Source: JBPYFK01 sp051984675
GTDB taxonomy: Bacteria; Actinomycetota; Actinomycetes; Mycobacteriales; Pseudonocardiaceae
DNA length: 64,000 bases
Direction: 5' to 3'
Assembly (NCBI GenBank): GCA_051984675.1
Contig: JBPYFK010000111.1
Span: 1 to 64,000, forward strand
The position numbers and the translations under genes were made by a program. The notes beneath the pieces were generated by a model that saw only the letters and a list, made by a program, of their open reading frames with translations, was not told the DNA's origin and made no database searches. The stretch's first letter is position 1, and the number at the start of each line of letters is the position of its first letter. Shown piece after piece: positions 51,621 through 60,071 of this stretch.

Positions 51621-51731
51621 GTCGGCCGAGGTGTCCTATATCGACCTTGGACAGCCCGTTTGTGCTGCCGATACGAGCAGCGGGATGTGTCGTGGGCCAC
51701 GCTCGGAGAAACGCACGAACATCATTCAGAA

Positions 51732-51787
51732 ACGCATTTGCGTGGCGTCAGGCATAGTTTTTTCCGCAAGTGCGGAAGTACAGTCCG
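51732..51787 (+). promoter_or_regulatory. Paired palindromes, candidate operators of the mod operon
   Basis: ACGCA-TT-TGCGT (51732-51743) and TTCCGCA-AG-TGCGGAA (51772-51787) share the core CGCA-N2-TGCG. Their centres are 42 bases apart, four helical turns. CATAGT at 51764-51769, just before the second, is a possible -10, so binding there would block the promoter of the regulator-modABC operon, 6-20 bases from the start GTG 51793. Confidence 0.6.
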
Positions 51788-51792
51788 AGACT

Positions 51793-52197
51793 GTGCCGCA
51801 ATACCGAGTTTCCGAAGCCGCCGCCGTGCTGGGCGTCAGCGACGACACGGTGCGCCGCTGGATCGACTCCGGGCAGCTGTCCTCCGAGCGGGACGTCTCC
51901 GGGCGGTTGGCTGTCGACGGTGCCGCGCTCGCCGCGTTCGCGCGGTCGCAAGCCCGTTCGGCTCACGACCCGTCCGGGGTCGGGCGTTCGGCCCGGAATC
52001 GGTTCGTCGGACTGGTCACCGAGGTCATGTCGGACCAGGTGATGTCGCAAGTGGAACTGCAGTGTGGGCCGCACCGGCTGGTGTCGTTGATGAGCACCGA
52101 AGCCGTCCGCGAGCTCGGCCTGCAGCCAGGCGCGATGGCAGTAGCAGTGATCAAATCCACGCAGGTCGTGGTCGAGACCCCCGGGGAGTCTGGGTGA
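51793..52197 (+). CDS. Molybdate-responsive regulator: excisionase-type HTH plus molbindin domain
   Basis: A 134-residue protein with an N-terminal MerR/excisionase-like helix-turn-helix (YRVSEAAAVLGVSDDTVRRW, IDSGQLSSERDVSGRLAVDG) and a C-terminal Mop/TOBE domain (ARNRFVGLVTEVMSDQVMSQ, LVSLMSTEAVRELGLQPGAM) that binds molybdate as a trimer of dimers in molbindins. By design and place it should be the molybdate sensor that controls modABC, with a different DNA-binding domain from E. coli ModE. GTG 51793 opens the domain. The stop overlaps modA (GTGA). Confidence 0.87.
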   Translation: MPQYRVSEAAAVLGVSDDTVRRWIDSGQLSSERDVSGRLAVDGAALAAFARSQARSAHDPSGVGRSARNRFVGLVTEVMSDQVMSQVELQCGPHRLVSLMSTEAVRELGLQPGAMAVAVIKSTQVVVETPGESG

Positions 52198-53003
52198 CGC
52201 ACGCTCGCTTTGTGAAGTTGTTTCGGGTTCAACCCGCCAAGAAGGCGACGGCCACCTTGGCGGGCGGGCTGGCTGCCCTGACGCTGGCACTCGCCGGGTG
52301 CGGTTCGAACGCGGCGCCCGGTTCGCAGCCGCGCACCTTGAACGTCCTGGCTGCCGCATCCCTGACTGAGTCGTTCAACGTGTTGAAGGCGCGTTTCGAG
52401 GCGCAGCACCCCGGCGTGACTGTCCGGCTCGACTACGGGGGTTCCTCGTCGCTGGCCGAGCAGATCACCAACGGTGCGCCGGCCGATGTCTTCGCGTCCG
52501 CGGACACGAAGAACATGGACAAGGTCGCCAAGAAAGGCATGGTCGAGGGCAAGTCGCAGACCTTCGCCACCAACCACCTGGTGATCGCGGTGCCGCCAGG
52601 GAACCCGAAGCACATCGCCACGCTCGCGGACCTGGCCGCACCGGACCGCCAGGTCGTGGTGTGCGCGCCCGACGTGCCTTGCGGCTCCGCCGCCGCGGGG
52701 GTCGAGCGTGCCACCGGGGTGCAACTGCACCCGGTCAGCGAGGAGACCGACGTCAAGTCCGTGCTGCACAAGGTGTCCGCGGGTGAGGCGGATGCCGGGC
52801 TGGTGTACACCAGCGACGTCCAGTCCGCGCATAACACGGTGCAGGGTGTCGAGTTCCCGCAGGCGAACGCCGTGGTGAACACGTACCCGATCGCCGCGGT
52901 GCACGGGTCGCACGTGCCCGACTTGGCCGCGGACTTCGTCAAGCTTGTGGAAAGCCCGGAGGGCAGGCAGATCCTGGCCGGCAACGGATTCGGGATGCCG
53001 TGA
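52194..53003 (+). CDS. modA: Molybdate ABC transporter substrate-binding lipoprotein
   Basis: A 269-residue exported protein. The signal peptide ends with lipobox LAGC (Cys near 37). The mature part is the ModA fold: LNVLAAASLTESFNVLKARF, VRLDYGGSSSLAEQITNGAP, ADVFASADTKNMDKV, and GEADAGLVYTSDVQSA. It captures molybdate (or tungstate) outside the membrane. GTG 52194 overlaps the regulator stop. A longer frame open to 50052 is not used because the region before 52194 overlaps moaA, moaD and the regulator. Confidence 0.95.
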   Translation: MTHARFVKLFRVQPAKKATATLAGGLAALTLALAGCGSNAAPGSQPRTLNVLAAASLTESFNVLKARFEAQHPGVTVRLDYGGSSSLAEQITNGAPADVFASADTKNMDKVAKKGMVEGKSQTFATNHLVIAVPPGNPKHIATLADLAAPDRQVVVCAPDVPCGSAAAGVERATGVQLHPVSEETDVKSVLHKVSAGEADAGLVYTSDVQSAHNTVQGVEFPQANAVVNTYPIAAVHGSHVPDLAADFVKLVESPEGRQILAGNGFGMP

Positions 53004-53845
53004 TCCCACGGGTTTCGGTGCTCCGGTCAAAGGCTCCGGGCTCCACCGCGACGAGGGCACCCATCAGGGCGGTGCCCTCGTTGCTGTGGGTACCGGGCAT
53101 CGCCGCGCTCGTCCTGGTGGTGTTGCCCGTCGTCGGGCTTCTGACCCGGGTTGATCTGACCCGGCTGCCGAAGCTGCTGACCAGTACTGCGGCCCTGGAC
53201 GCGCTGGAGTTGTCGTTGCGCACCGCGGTGATCTCGACAGCGTTGTCGTTGGTCCTGGGCGGGCCGCTGGCGATGCTGCTCGCCCGGGGACGGTTGCCGG
53301 GGCTGCGGTTCGTTCGCGCTCTGGTGCTCCTACCCTTGGTTCTTCCTCCTGTGGTTGGTGGTCTGGCGTTGCTGTACCTGCTCGGGCGCACCGGCGCGGT
53401 CGGGCAGGTGCTGGACCTCGCGTTCGGTCTGCGCCTGACCTACACGACGACGGCGGTCGTCCTGGCGCAGACGTTCGTCGCGATGCCGTTCCTGGTGGTC
53501 GGCCTGGAAGGCGCCCTGCGCACCGCAGGAGCCCGGTACGAGCAGGTCGCGGCCACGCTGGGAGCGAGCCCTTGGACAGCGTTCCGGCGGGTGACCATAC
53601 CGCTGGTGCTGCCCGCGCTGGGTTCGTCCCTGGTCCTGACCTTCGCCCGTGCCCTGGGCGAGTTCGGTGCCACGATTACCTTCGCTGGCAGCCTGCAGGG
53701 CACCACGCGCACCTTGCCACTGGCCATCTACGACGCCGCTGAGTCCGATGTGGACTCGGCGGTCGCGATGTCCCTGTTGCTGGTCGTGGTGGCCCTGCTG
53801 GTGATCGGGTCGGTTGGGTCCCGCTCAGTGGAGGAGGCGCGGTGA
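53000..53845 (+). CDS. modB: Molybdate ABC transporter permease
   Basis: A 281-residue membrane protein with about six helices, such as WVPGIAALVLVVLPVVGLL and ALVLLPLVLPPVVGGLALLY. The coupling (EAA) loop for the ATPase reads YEQVAATLGASPWTAFRRVT. GTG 53000 overlaps the modA stop and the 3' end overlaps modC, so the operon is tightly coupled. Confidence 0.95.
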   Translation: MIPRVSVLRSKAPGSTATRAPIRAVPSLLWVPGIAALVLVVLPVVGLLTRVDLTRLPKLLTSTAALDALELSLRTAVISTALSLVLGGPLAMLLARGRLPGLRFVRALVLLPLVLPPVVGGLALLYLLGRTGAVGQVLDLAFGLRLTYTTTAVVLAQTFVAMPFLVVGLEGALRTAGARYEQVAATLGASPWTAFRRVTIPLVLPALGSSLVLTFARALGEFGATITFAGSLQGTTRTLPLAIYDAAESDVDSAVAMSLLLVVVALLVIGSVGSRSVEEAR

Positions 53846-54930
53846 CCGGTCTGCATGCGGAACTGGAGGTACGCCGAGGCGAGTTCGCGCTGGACGTGAA
53901 GCTGGCCGTGCGGCCCGGCGAAGTGATCGCGCTTCTCGGCCCGAACGGCGCCGGCAAGTCCACGCTGCTTTCGGTGCTCGCCGGACTGCTGAGCCCCGAT
54001 CGCGGACGAGTCGAACTCGACGGCCGGATGTTGCTGGAAACGGGGTCCAACACGTGGGTTCCCGCGCACCGCAGAGGCGTGGGCCTGCTCGCGCAGGAAC
54101 CGCTGCTGTTCCCGCATCTGTCCGCAGTGGACAACGTCGCGTTCGGCCCGAGGTCTGCTGGAGCATCGCGTGTTCGCGCCAGGCAGACCGCGGAGCACTG
54201 GTTGTCCGAAGTGGACTGTGAGTCCCTTTCGGATCGCAAACCGGCGCAACTTTCCGGCGGGCAGGCGCAGCGGATCGCGCTGGCCCGGGCGCTGGCCGCC
54301 GATCCCGAGCTGTTGCTGCTGGACGAACCGATGGCCGCGCTGGACATCGATGCGGCACCGGCCATGCGCGGTCTGCTGCATCGCATCCTCAGCGAACAGC
54401 GCCGACCAGCGGTCCTGGTCACCCATGACGTGCTCGACGCCGTGGTACTCGCGGACCGCGTGCTGGTGCTGGGTGACGGGCGGATGGTCGAGCAAGGTGC
54501 GACCCGAGATGTGCTCGCGCGCCCCACAACGGAGTTCACGGCCCGGATCGCCGGACTGAACCTGCTGACAGGCCGCACTGCCGACGGTGCGCTCACCAGC
54601 GGTGACACCGTCATCAGCGGGCAGACCGTCGAACGGGTGGAGCACAACGAAGCCGCAGCCGCCGTGTTCAGCCCGTCGTCGGTCGCGGTGCACCGAGAGC
54701 GCCCTTCGGGCAGCCCGCGGAACGCGCTGCGCGTGCGCGTCACCGGGCTCGAACCCCGTGGCGACGTCGTCCGCGTCCGGGCGGTGGGCGACGGCGCCAC
54801 GCTGGCCGCGGATGTGACTCCGGCGGCCGTGGCCGATTTGCGGCTGGCGGTAACCGAGCATGTGTGGTTCGTGGTCAAAGCGACCGAGGTGGCCATCCAC
54901 CCCATCTCCGGGGGAGGATCTGCCCCGTGA
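53842..54930 (+). CDS. modC: Molybdate ABC transporter ATPase with TOBE domain
   Basis: A 362-residue ATPase. Walker A GPNGAGKST lies at about 33-41, the ABC signature LSGGQAQRIALARAL at about 138-152, Walker B LLLLDEPMAALD follows, and the switch His is VTHDVLDAVVLADR. Residues from about 290 form the TOBE (molybdate-binding) domain typical of ModC: NALRVRVTGLEPRGDVVRVR. It starts GTG 53842, overlapping modB. Confidence 0.95.
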   Translation: MTGLHAELEVRRGEFALDVKLAVRPGEVIALLGPNGAGKSTLLSVLAGLLSPDRGRVELDGRMLLETGSNTWVPAHRRGVGLLAQEPLLFPHLSAVDNVAFGPRSAGASRVRARQTAEHWLSEVDCESLSDRKPAQLSGGQAQRIALARALAADPELLLLDEPMAALDIDAAPAMRGLLHRILSEQRRPAVLVTHDVLDAVVLADRVLVLGDGRMVEQGATRDVLARPTTEFTARIAGLNLLTGRTADGALTSGDTVISGQTVERVEHNEAAAAVFSPSSVAVHRERPSGSPRNALRVRVTGLEPRGDVVRVRAVGDGATLAADVTPAAVADLRLAVTEHVWFVVKATEVAIHPISGGGSAP

Positions 54931-55724
54931 CTGACGAGGGAACCACCTGGACCTACCTGATGGACATGGACGGCGTGCTGGTGCACGAGGAACACATGGT
55001 TCCCGGCGCCGACGCGTTCCTCGAACAACTTCGCGAGTACGGCATCCCGTTCATGGTCTTCACCAACAACTCGATCTACACCCCGCGCGACCTGCGCGCA
55101 CGGCTGTCCGCCAGCGGCTTGGACGTGCCCGAGTCCGCGATCTGGACGTCGGCACTGGCCACCGCACAGTTCCTGGACAAGCAGCGGCCCAGCGGGTCGG
55201 CGCACGTTGTCGGGGAGTCCGGGCTGACCACGGCACTGCACAACATCGGCTACGTGCTCACCGACCGGGACCCGGACTACGTGGTCCTCGGTGAGACCCG
55301 CACCTACAGCTTCGAGGCGATCACCAAGGCGATCCGCCTGGTCGAGGGTGGCGCACGGTTCATCGCGACCAACCCTGACGAGAAGGGCCCCAGCAAGGAA
55401 GGCACGCTGCCCGCGACCGGCGCGGTGGCGGCGCTCATCGAGCGGGTCACCGGTCGCAGGCCGTACTACGTGGGCAAACCGAATCCGCTGATGATGCGCT
55501 CGGCGCTGCGAGCGCTCGGCAAGCACTCGGAGAACACCCTGATGATCGGGGACCGGATGGACACCGACGTGCGCTCCGGGCTGGAGTCGGGTTTGCAGAC
55601 GATCCTGGTCCTGTCCGGGATCTCGGACGAGGGCACCGCCGAGCGGTTCCCGTACCGGCCGACCAAGGTCGTCGGGTCCGTGGCCGATCTGATCGGGCAC
55701 GTGGCCGACCCGTTCGCGGTCTGA
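54927..55724 (+). CDS. NagD-like HAD-superfamily hydrolase
   Basis: A 265-residue phosphatase of HAD subclass IIA. Motif I is DMDGV with Asp13 and Asp15. Others are FTNNS (motif II), GKPNPLMM (motif III Lys) and IGDRMDTDV (motif IV). Members include NagD and p-nitrophenylphosphatases acting on small phosphorylated compounds. The start overlaps the modC stop (GTGA), so it is co-transcribed with molybdate transport, although no link in function is known. Confidence 0.9.
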   Translation: MTDEGTTWTYLMDMDGVLVHEEHMVPGADAFLEQLREYGIPFMVFTNNSIYTPRDLRARLSASGLDVPESAIWTSALATAQFLDKQRPSGSAHVVGESGLTTALHNIGYVLTDRDPDYVVLGETRTYSFEAITKAIRLVEGGARFIATNPDEKGPSKEGTLPATGAVAALIERVTGRRPYYVGKPNPLMMRSALRALGKHSENTLMIGDRMDTDVRSGLESGLQTILVLSGISDEGTAERFPYRPTKVVGSVADLIGHVADPFAV

Positions 55725-55750
55725 GTGGCCCAGAGATCGTGAAGTGTTTC

Positions 55751-55782
55751 CCTGTGGCGGGCGGAAAGCCGCCCGCCACAGG
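55751..55782 (+). terminator. Terminator of the mod operon
   Basis: Perfect 14-base arms CCTGTGGCGGGCGG and CCGCCCGCCACAGG with a 4-base loop, 27 bases after the HAD gene stop. This is the strongest hairpin of its kind in the window. Confidence 0.85.
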
Positions 55783-55925
55783 CGTTTCATGAGGTTGAGT
55801 ACGTCAAGGGCGGCAGTCGCTACGTTGGTCGTCATGCCCTAAAGAGGGCCGAGGCAACCCTTCTGATTCACCCTCGCCTCGAACATCAGTCCGAAGGGTG
55901 ATCTCGTCATCTTCGGAAGCCGCCG

Positions 55926-56327
55926 TTATCGGAAGCTGTGGAACACCCCAGGTTCGTCGACGTCCACGATCCGCTTGCCCAGCGGCAACAGTGAGACGGG
56001 CACCAGCTTGAAGTTCGCGATCCCCAGCGGAATCCCGATGATCGTTACGCACATCGCGAGCCCGGTCACGATGTGCCCCAGCGCCAGCCACCACCCGGCG
56101 AGCACCAGCCACAGGATGTTGCCAATCGTCGAGAACGCCCCGGCGTACGGCTCATCGACCAGGCGTCTCCCGAACGGCCACAACGCGAAGTTGGCCATGC
56201 GGAACGAGGCGATGGCGAACGGAATCCCGACGATCGTGATGGCCAACACGATGCCAGCTAACGCGTACCCCAGAGCCATCCAGAACCCGCAGAGCACCAG
56301 CCAGATGATGTTGAGCAACAAGCGCAT
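55926..56327 (-). CDS. YccF-domain inner membrane protein
   Basis: A 133-residue membrane protein with two YccF repeats: LLLNIIWLVLCGFWMALGYA with ITIVGIPFAIASFRMANFAL, and NILWLVLAGWWLALGHIVTG with VTIIGIPLGIANFKLVPVSL. The repeats align residue for residue, showing an internal duplication. The function of YccF is unknown. Confidence 0.93.
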   Translation of the reverse strand: MRLLLNIIWLVLCGFWMALGYALAGIVLAITIVGIPFAIASFRMANFALWPFGRRLVDEPYAGAFSTIGNILWLVLAGWWLALGHIVTGLAMCVTIIGIPLGIANFKLVPVSLLPLGKRIVDVDEPGVFHSFR

Positions 56328-56386
56328 GCCTTAAGTGTGACCGCCTGGAGCGCCGTGGCCATCAGGGAAGTCCCCTAATGATCTCC

Positions 56387-57175
56387 CTAAACCTCCAGCT
56401 GCCCGTGCAGCACGGTCACGGCTTGCCCCGCCAGCCCGACCCGGTCGCCGCGCAGCGTCATCCGCACCACACCGCCGCGCTCGGAAGCCTGCTCACCGAC
56501 CAGCTCGGTGCCGCTCTCGGTCCTCCCGAGCTGCTCGGACCACCAGGTGGCCAGGGTGCAGTGCGCCGATCCGGTCACGGGATCTTCCGGGATGCCGACC
56601 CGGGGGCCGAAGACCCGGCTGACGAAATCGATGCCTTCCCGGTCGCCGGGTGCGGTCACGATGACCGCACGGGCGGGGACGTGCGCCAGCGCGTCGAGGT
56701 CGGCTTGCAGCGCTCTGACCTGGGCAGCTGACTCGGCCTGCAGAAGTACGTCCGAACTCCCACGCATGACTCGCACCGCGGTGAGGCCCGGCAGACCGTT
56801 GGTCAGCTCGTCGGTCAACGTGGCCGGCGCCGTCTTGTCAGCCGGGAAGTCCATCTCCACCCAACCGCCGCCCTTCGCGGAACACCTCAGCTCACCGCTT
56901 CGGGTGGTAAAGCGCTGGTCACCGCCCAGCACGTGGCTGGTGGCCAGGGTGGCGTGACCGCACAGGTCAACCTCGGTCGTCGGGGTGAACCAGCGCAGCG
57001 GTTTCGGCTCGTCTGCTCCCACGGAGGTCACGACGAACGCCGTCTCCGCGTGCTTGAGCTCGGCGGCCACCAACTGCATCCACTGGTCCGTGGCGGGTTC
57101 CTCCAGGAGCACGACGCCGGCCGGGTTGCCCCGGAATGCGGTGTCGGTGAAGGCATCCACGACGTAAACATCCAT
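56387..57175 (-). CDS. PhzF-family isomerase/epimerase
   Basis: A 262-residue protein with the two-fold diaminopimelate-epimerase-like PhzF fold. It begins VYVVDAFTDTAFRGNPAGVV, has the catalytic Glu in KHAETAFVV (near 43), VDLCGHATLATSHVL, and closes with GIPEDPVTGSAHCTLATWW. Family members isomerise small acids; outside phenazine clusters, as here, the substrate is unknown. ATG 57175 is the natural start. It is divergent from the acyl-CoA synthetase gene. Confidence 0.9.
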   Translation of the reverse strand: MDVYVVDAFTDTAFRGNPAGVVLLEEPATDQWMQLVAAELKHAETAFVVTSVGADEPKPLRWFTPTTEVDLCGHATLATSHVLGGDQRFTTRSGELRCSAKGGGWVEMDFPADKTAPATLTDELTNGLPGLTAVRVMRGSSDVLLQAESAAQVRALQADLDALAHVPARAVIVTAPGDREGIDFVSRVFGPRVGIPEDPVTGSAHCTLATWWSEQLGRTESGTELVGEQASERGGVVRMTLRGDRVGLAGQAVTVLHGQLEV

Positions 57176-57322
57176 GATCGCAGCGTACGACCCGTCAGAC
57201 TGGGTGGTCGATCGGATAATGCCGCCTCCGGTCCCTCGACTGGCGCGCACCAGCGAGGTAATGATGGTGACCCCTGGCACTCCGAGGCTCCGCACGCGAA
57301 TGTCGCACGAGGAGGCGTACGA

Positions 57323-58981
57323 ATGGGCGCGACCGCAGCTCCCGCGAACGTGGTGTACCCGCAACTGAGCTACGCGTCGGGGACCTCCGACGTCCCGCTG
57401 CTGGGCGAGACGATCGGGGCGAACCTGGACCGGACGGCAGCCCGGTTCGGCGAACGTGACGCCATGGTGGAGCACTCGACCGGGCGACGCTGGAGCTATG
57501 ACCAGCTCCTCGCCGACGTGAACGCGCTGGCGCTCGGCATGCTCGACGCCGGTCTTGGCAAGGGGGACCGGGTGGGGATCTGGGCGCCGAACCGGGCGGA
57601 GTGGACACTCGTCCAGTACGCGAGCGCGAAGATCGGCGCGATCCTGGTGAACATCAACCCGTCCTACCGGGTGCACGAACTGGAGTACGTGCTTAACCAG
57701 TCCGGTATCCGGGCACTGATCGCCGCCGAAGCGTTCAAGACCTCGAACTACGTTGCCATGATCGACGAGGTCCGTCCGAAGTGCCCAGCGCTGGAGCACG
57801 TCGTGATCCTGGATGCAGCGGAGTGGGAAGGGCTGATGCGCCGTGGGCGCCAGGCCGATCCCAGAGCGCTGGTCGAGGCGCAGGCCACGCTGAGCGCCGA
57901 CGACCCGATCAACATCCAGTACACCTCGGGGACCACCGGATTCCCCAAGGGTGCGACGCTGTCGCACCACAACATCCTCAACAACGGCTTCTTCGTGGGC
58001 GAGCTGCTGGGGTACACCGAGGTGGATCGGGTTGCGATCGTCCCACCCTTCTACCACTGCTTCGGGATGGTGATGGGCAATCTGGCCTCCACCAGCCACG
58101 GCTCGTGCATGGTGATCCCGTCCGAGGGCTTCGATGCCGCCGCGACCCTGTCGGCGGTGGCCGCCGAGCGCTGCACGTCGTTGTACGGCGTGCCGACGAT
58201 GTTCATCGCCGAGCTGGATCTCCCGGATTTCCCGAATTACGACCTGTCGTCGCTGCGTACCGGTGTCATGGCCGGATCGACCTGTCCGGTGGAGGTGATG
58301 AAGCAGGTCATCGACCGGATGGGCATGTCCGAGGTGGCGATCTGCTACGGCATGACCGAGACCTCGCCGGTGTCCACCCAGACCCGCGCGGACGACTCGC
58401 TGGAGCGTCGAGTGTCCACAGTGGGCAGAGTATGCCCGCACATCGAGATCAAGATCGTCGATCCGGCGACCGGGCTGACCGTGCCGCGTGGCCAGGCCGG
58501 CGAGCTGTGCACTCGCGGCTACTCGGTGATGCTCGGCTACTGGGAACAACCGGACAAGACAGCGGAGGTCATCGATCCCGCGCGCTGGATGCACAGCGGC
58601 GATCTCGCGATGATGGACTCCGACGGCTACGTCAGCATCACCGGCCGGATCAAGGACATGATCATTCGCGGTGGCGAGAACATCTACCCACGCGAGATCG
58701 AGGAGTTCCTCTACACCCACCCCGACATCCTCGACGCCCAGGTCATCGGCGTTCCCGACGAGCGCTACGGAGAGGAAGTGATGGCCTGGGTGCGGCTACG
58801 GGAGGGCACCGAGGAGCTGACCGCGCAAGCCCTGCGCGAGTTCTGCGACGGCAAGCTCGCGCACTACAAGATCCCGAAGTACGTGCACGTCGTCGACGAG
58901 TTCCCGATGACCGTGACCGGCAAGGTCCGCAAGGTCGAGATGCGCGAGGCGTCGATTGAGCTGCTCAGGCTGAGGTCATAG
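57323..58981 (+). CDS. AMP-binding acyl-CoA synthetase (FadD-like)
   Basis: A 552-residue ligase that activates a carboxylic acid through acyl-AMP to acyl-CoA. Motifs: YTSGTTGFPKG at about 199-209, YGMTETSPVS, the HSGDLAMMDSDGYVSITGR hinge region, DMIIRGGENIYPREIEE, and the catalytic Lys near the end (PMTVTGKVRKVEM). The pattern fits a medium/long-chain fatty acid CoA ligase of the FadD35-like branch. GAGGAGG lies 8 bases before ATG 57323. The 3' end overlaps r2lox by 6 bases. Confidence 0.93.
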   Translation: MGATAAPANVVYPQLSYASGTSDVPLLGETIGANLDRTAARFGERDAMVEHSTGRRWSYDQLLADVNALALGMLDAGLGKGDRVGIWAPNRAEWTLVQYASAKIGAILVNINPSYRVHELEYVLNQSGIRALIAAEAFKTSNYVAMIDEVRPKCPALEHVVILDAAEWEGLMRRGRQADPRALVEAQATLSADDPINIQYTSGTTGFPKGATLSHHNILNNGFFVGELLGYTEVDRVAIVPPFYHCFGMVMGNLASTSHGSCMVIPSEGFDAAATLSAVAAERCTSLYGVPTMFIAELDLPDFPNYDLSSLRTGVMAGSTCPVEVMKQVIDRMGMSEVAICYGMTETSPVSTQTRADDSLERRVSTVGRVCPHIEIKIVDPATGLTVPRGQAGELCTRGYSVMLGYWEQPDKTAEVIDPARWMHSGDLAMMDSDGYVSITGRIKDMIIRGGENIYPREIEEFLYTHPDILDAQVIGVPDERYGEEVMAWVRLREGTEELTAQALREFCDGKLAHYKIPKYVHVVDEFPMTVTGKVRKVEMREASIELLRLRS

Positions 58982-59968
58982 CCGAAGGTCGGTGGCGGCC
59001 TGCCGCAGCGCGGCGGCGTCCTCGGCGCCGAACTGCTCCTCCAGGTGCTCCGGGGAGGCATCGACGTCGATCTGCTCGACGGGGACGCCCCGCGCGGCCG
59101 AGATGGCGCCGAGCCGCCGGCCGCCACGATCGGAGGCGTACGTGACCAGCTCGTCCATGTCCAACTCGAACGGCAACGGTTCGTCCGGGTCTTCGTCCGG
59201 CGGGCGCCACTGGATCTGGCTGACGGCGTGCGGAAGCAGTTCCTGCATCCGTTCCTGCACCACGTCCCAGTTGCGCTCGTCGCTGGCGACGTGCCGGCGG
59301 CAGGTGAACGTGCCCCAGGCCATGTGTCGCCGTTCGTCGTCGCCGATGCGGCGTATGACCTCCTGCATCCCGGGCAGGATGCCCCGCGTGCGGCAGATCT
59401 TGTTCCACGCGAAGTAGCCGGTGAGCGCAAGGGTGCCCTCGACGACGTGGTTGTAGGTGACCGACGCGCGGACCTGGTTGGCGGGACTGGGGTCGTCGTG
59501 CAGCGCCTGGAGTGATTCGGGCAGCGCCTCGTAGAAGATCGCGCGGTAGCCAGGGTTGTCCTCGACGTAGGCGTGCAGGTCGTCGGTGAGCCCGACGGCG
59601 TCCATCCACAATCGGAAGACCTGCGTGTGCTTGGCTTCTTCGAAGCAGAACTGCGTCAGGTACATCTCGTCGCCGAAGCGACCTTCGGCCGCCATCGCGG
59701 CCAGGAACGGTTGCAGATCCTGCGTGACTGCTTCCTCGCCGGCTATGAACTGCGCGCACAGCATGGCGACGCCCCGCTGCTCGTGCTCGGTGAGTCGCTG
59801 CCAGTCCTCGACATCGTGGCTGAAGTCGATGTCGGCGGGGTTCCAGAACTTCGCGTTGCCCTTGGCGAACAGCCGCAGCGGCAGCGACTCCCAGTTCAGG
59901 CCGCCCTGACGGAGGGAGTGGAAATCCTCGCGCTGCCCCACTCGCGTTGTCCCGGTATGTGCGGTCAT
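58976..59968 (-). CDS. R2-like ligand-binding oxidase (R2lox)
   Basis: A 330-residue ferritin-like protein close in sequence to M. tuberculosis R2lox (Rv0233). The metal ligands are readable: Glu78 (AGEEAV), Glu111 and His114 (FEEAKH), Glu177 (VVEG), and Glu212/His215 (DDERRH). The residues of the Val-Tyr ether cross-link, Val81 and Tyr172 (TYNHVV), are both present, which separates it from ribonucleotide reductase R2. R2lox holds a Mn/Fe site and binds a long-chain fatty acid; its physiological reaction is unknown. It lies next to a fatty acid CoA ligase, convergent, with a palindrome in its promoter. Confidence 0.93.
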   Translation of the reverse strand: MTAHTGTTRVGQREDFHSLRQGGLNWESLPLRLFAKGNAKFWNPADIDFSHDVEDWQRLTEHEQRGVAMLCAQFIAGEEAVTQDLQPFLAAMAAEGRFGDEMYLTQFCFEEAKHTQVFRLWMDAVGLTDDLHAYVEDNPGYRAIFYEALPESLQALHDDPSPANQVRASVTYNHVVEGTLALTGYFAWNKICRTRGILPGMQEVIRRIGDDERRHMAWGTFTCRRHVASDERNWDVVQERMQELLPHAVSQIQWRPPDEDPDEPLPFELDMDELVTYASDRGGRRLGAISAARGVPVEQIDVDASPEHLEEQFGAEDAAALRQAATDLRL

Positions 59969-60013
59969 GTCGCCCGTCCCAACCCGCCGGTAACGTGAAG
60001 TGTATTACATTTT

Positions 60014-60058
60014 CGGTACTGCTCAGTACCGCGTCAAGGGGCAACACCCGTTAACGGG
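60014..60058. promoter_or_regulatory. Two palindromes in the r2lox-HAD divergent region
   Basis: CGGTACT-GCTC-AGTACCG (60014-60031) is a perfect 7-base inverted repeat, and CCCGTTAACGGG (60047-60058) is a perfect 12-base palindrome. The minus-strand TACACT (60004-59999) is a possible r2lox -10, which would place the first palindrome over its -35 and spacer. A TetR-type repressor site is plausible. Confidence 0.6.
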
Positions 60059-60071
60059 ACTGACCGTACGG

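Noticed and set aside
50052..52193. Plus-strand open frame continuous with modA, giving an apparent 983-residue protein
   Set aside because: The part before GTG 52194 is antisense to moaD and moaA and out of frame with the regulator gene. Only the last 269 codons resemble a protein family (ModA).
57176..58720. Minus-strand frame continuing upstream of the PhzF gene
   Set aside because: Antisense to the acyl-CoA synthetase. The PhzF start at ATG 57175 is the natural N-terminus of the family.
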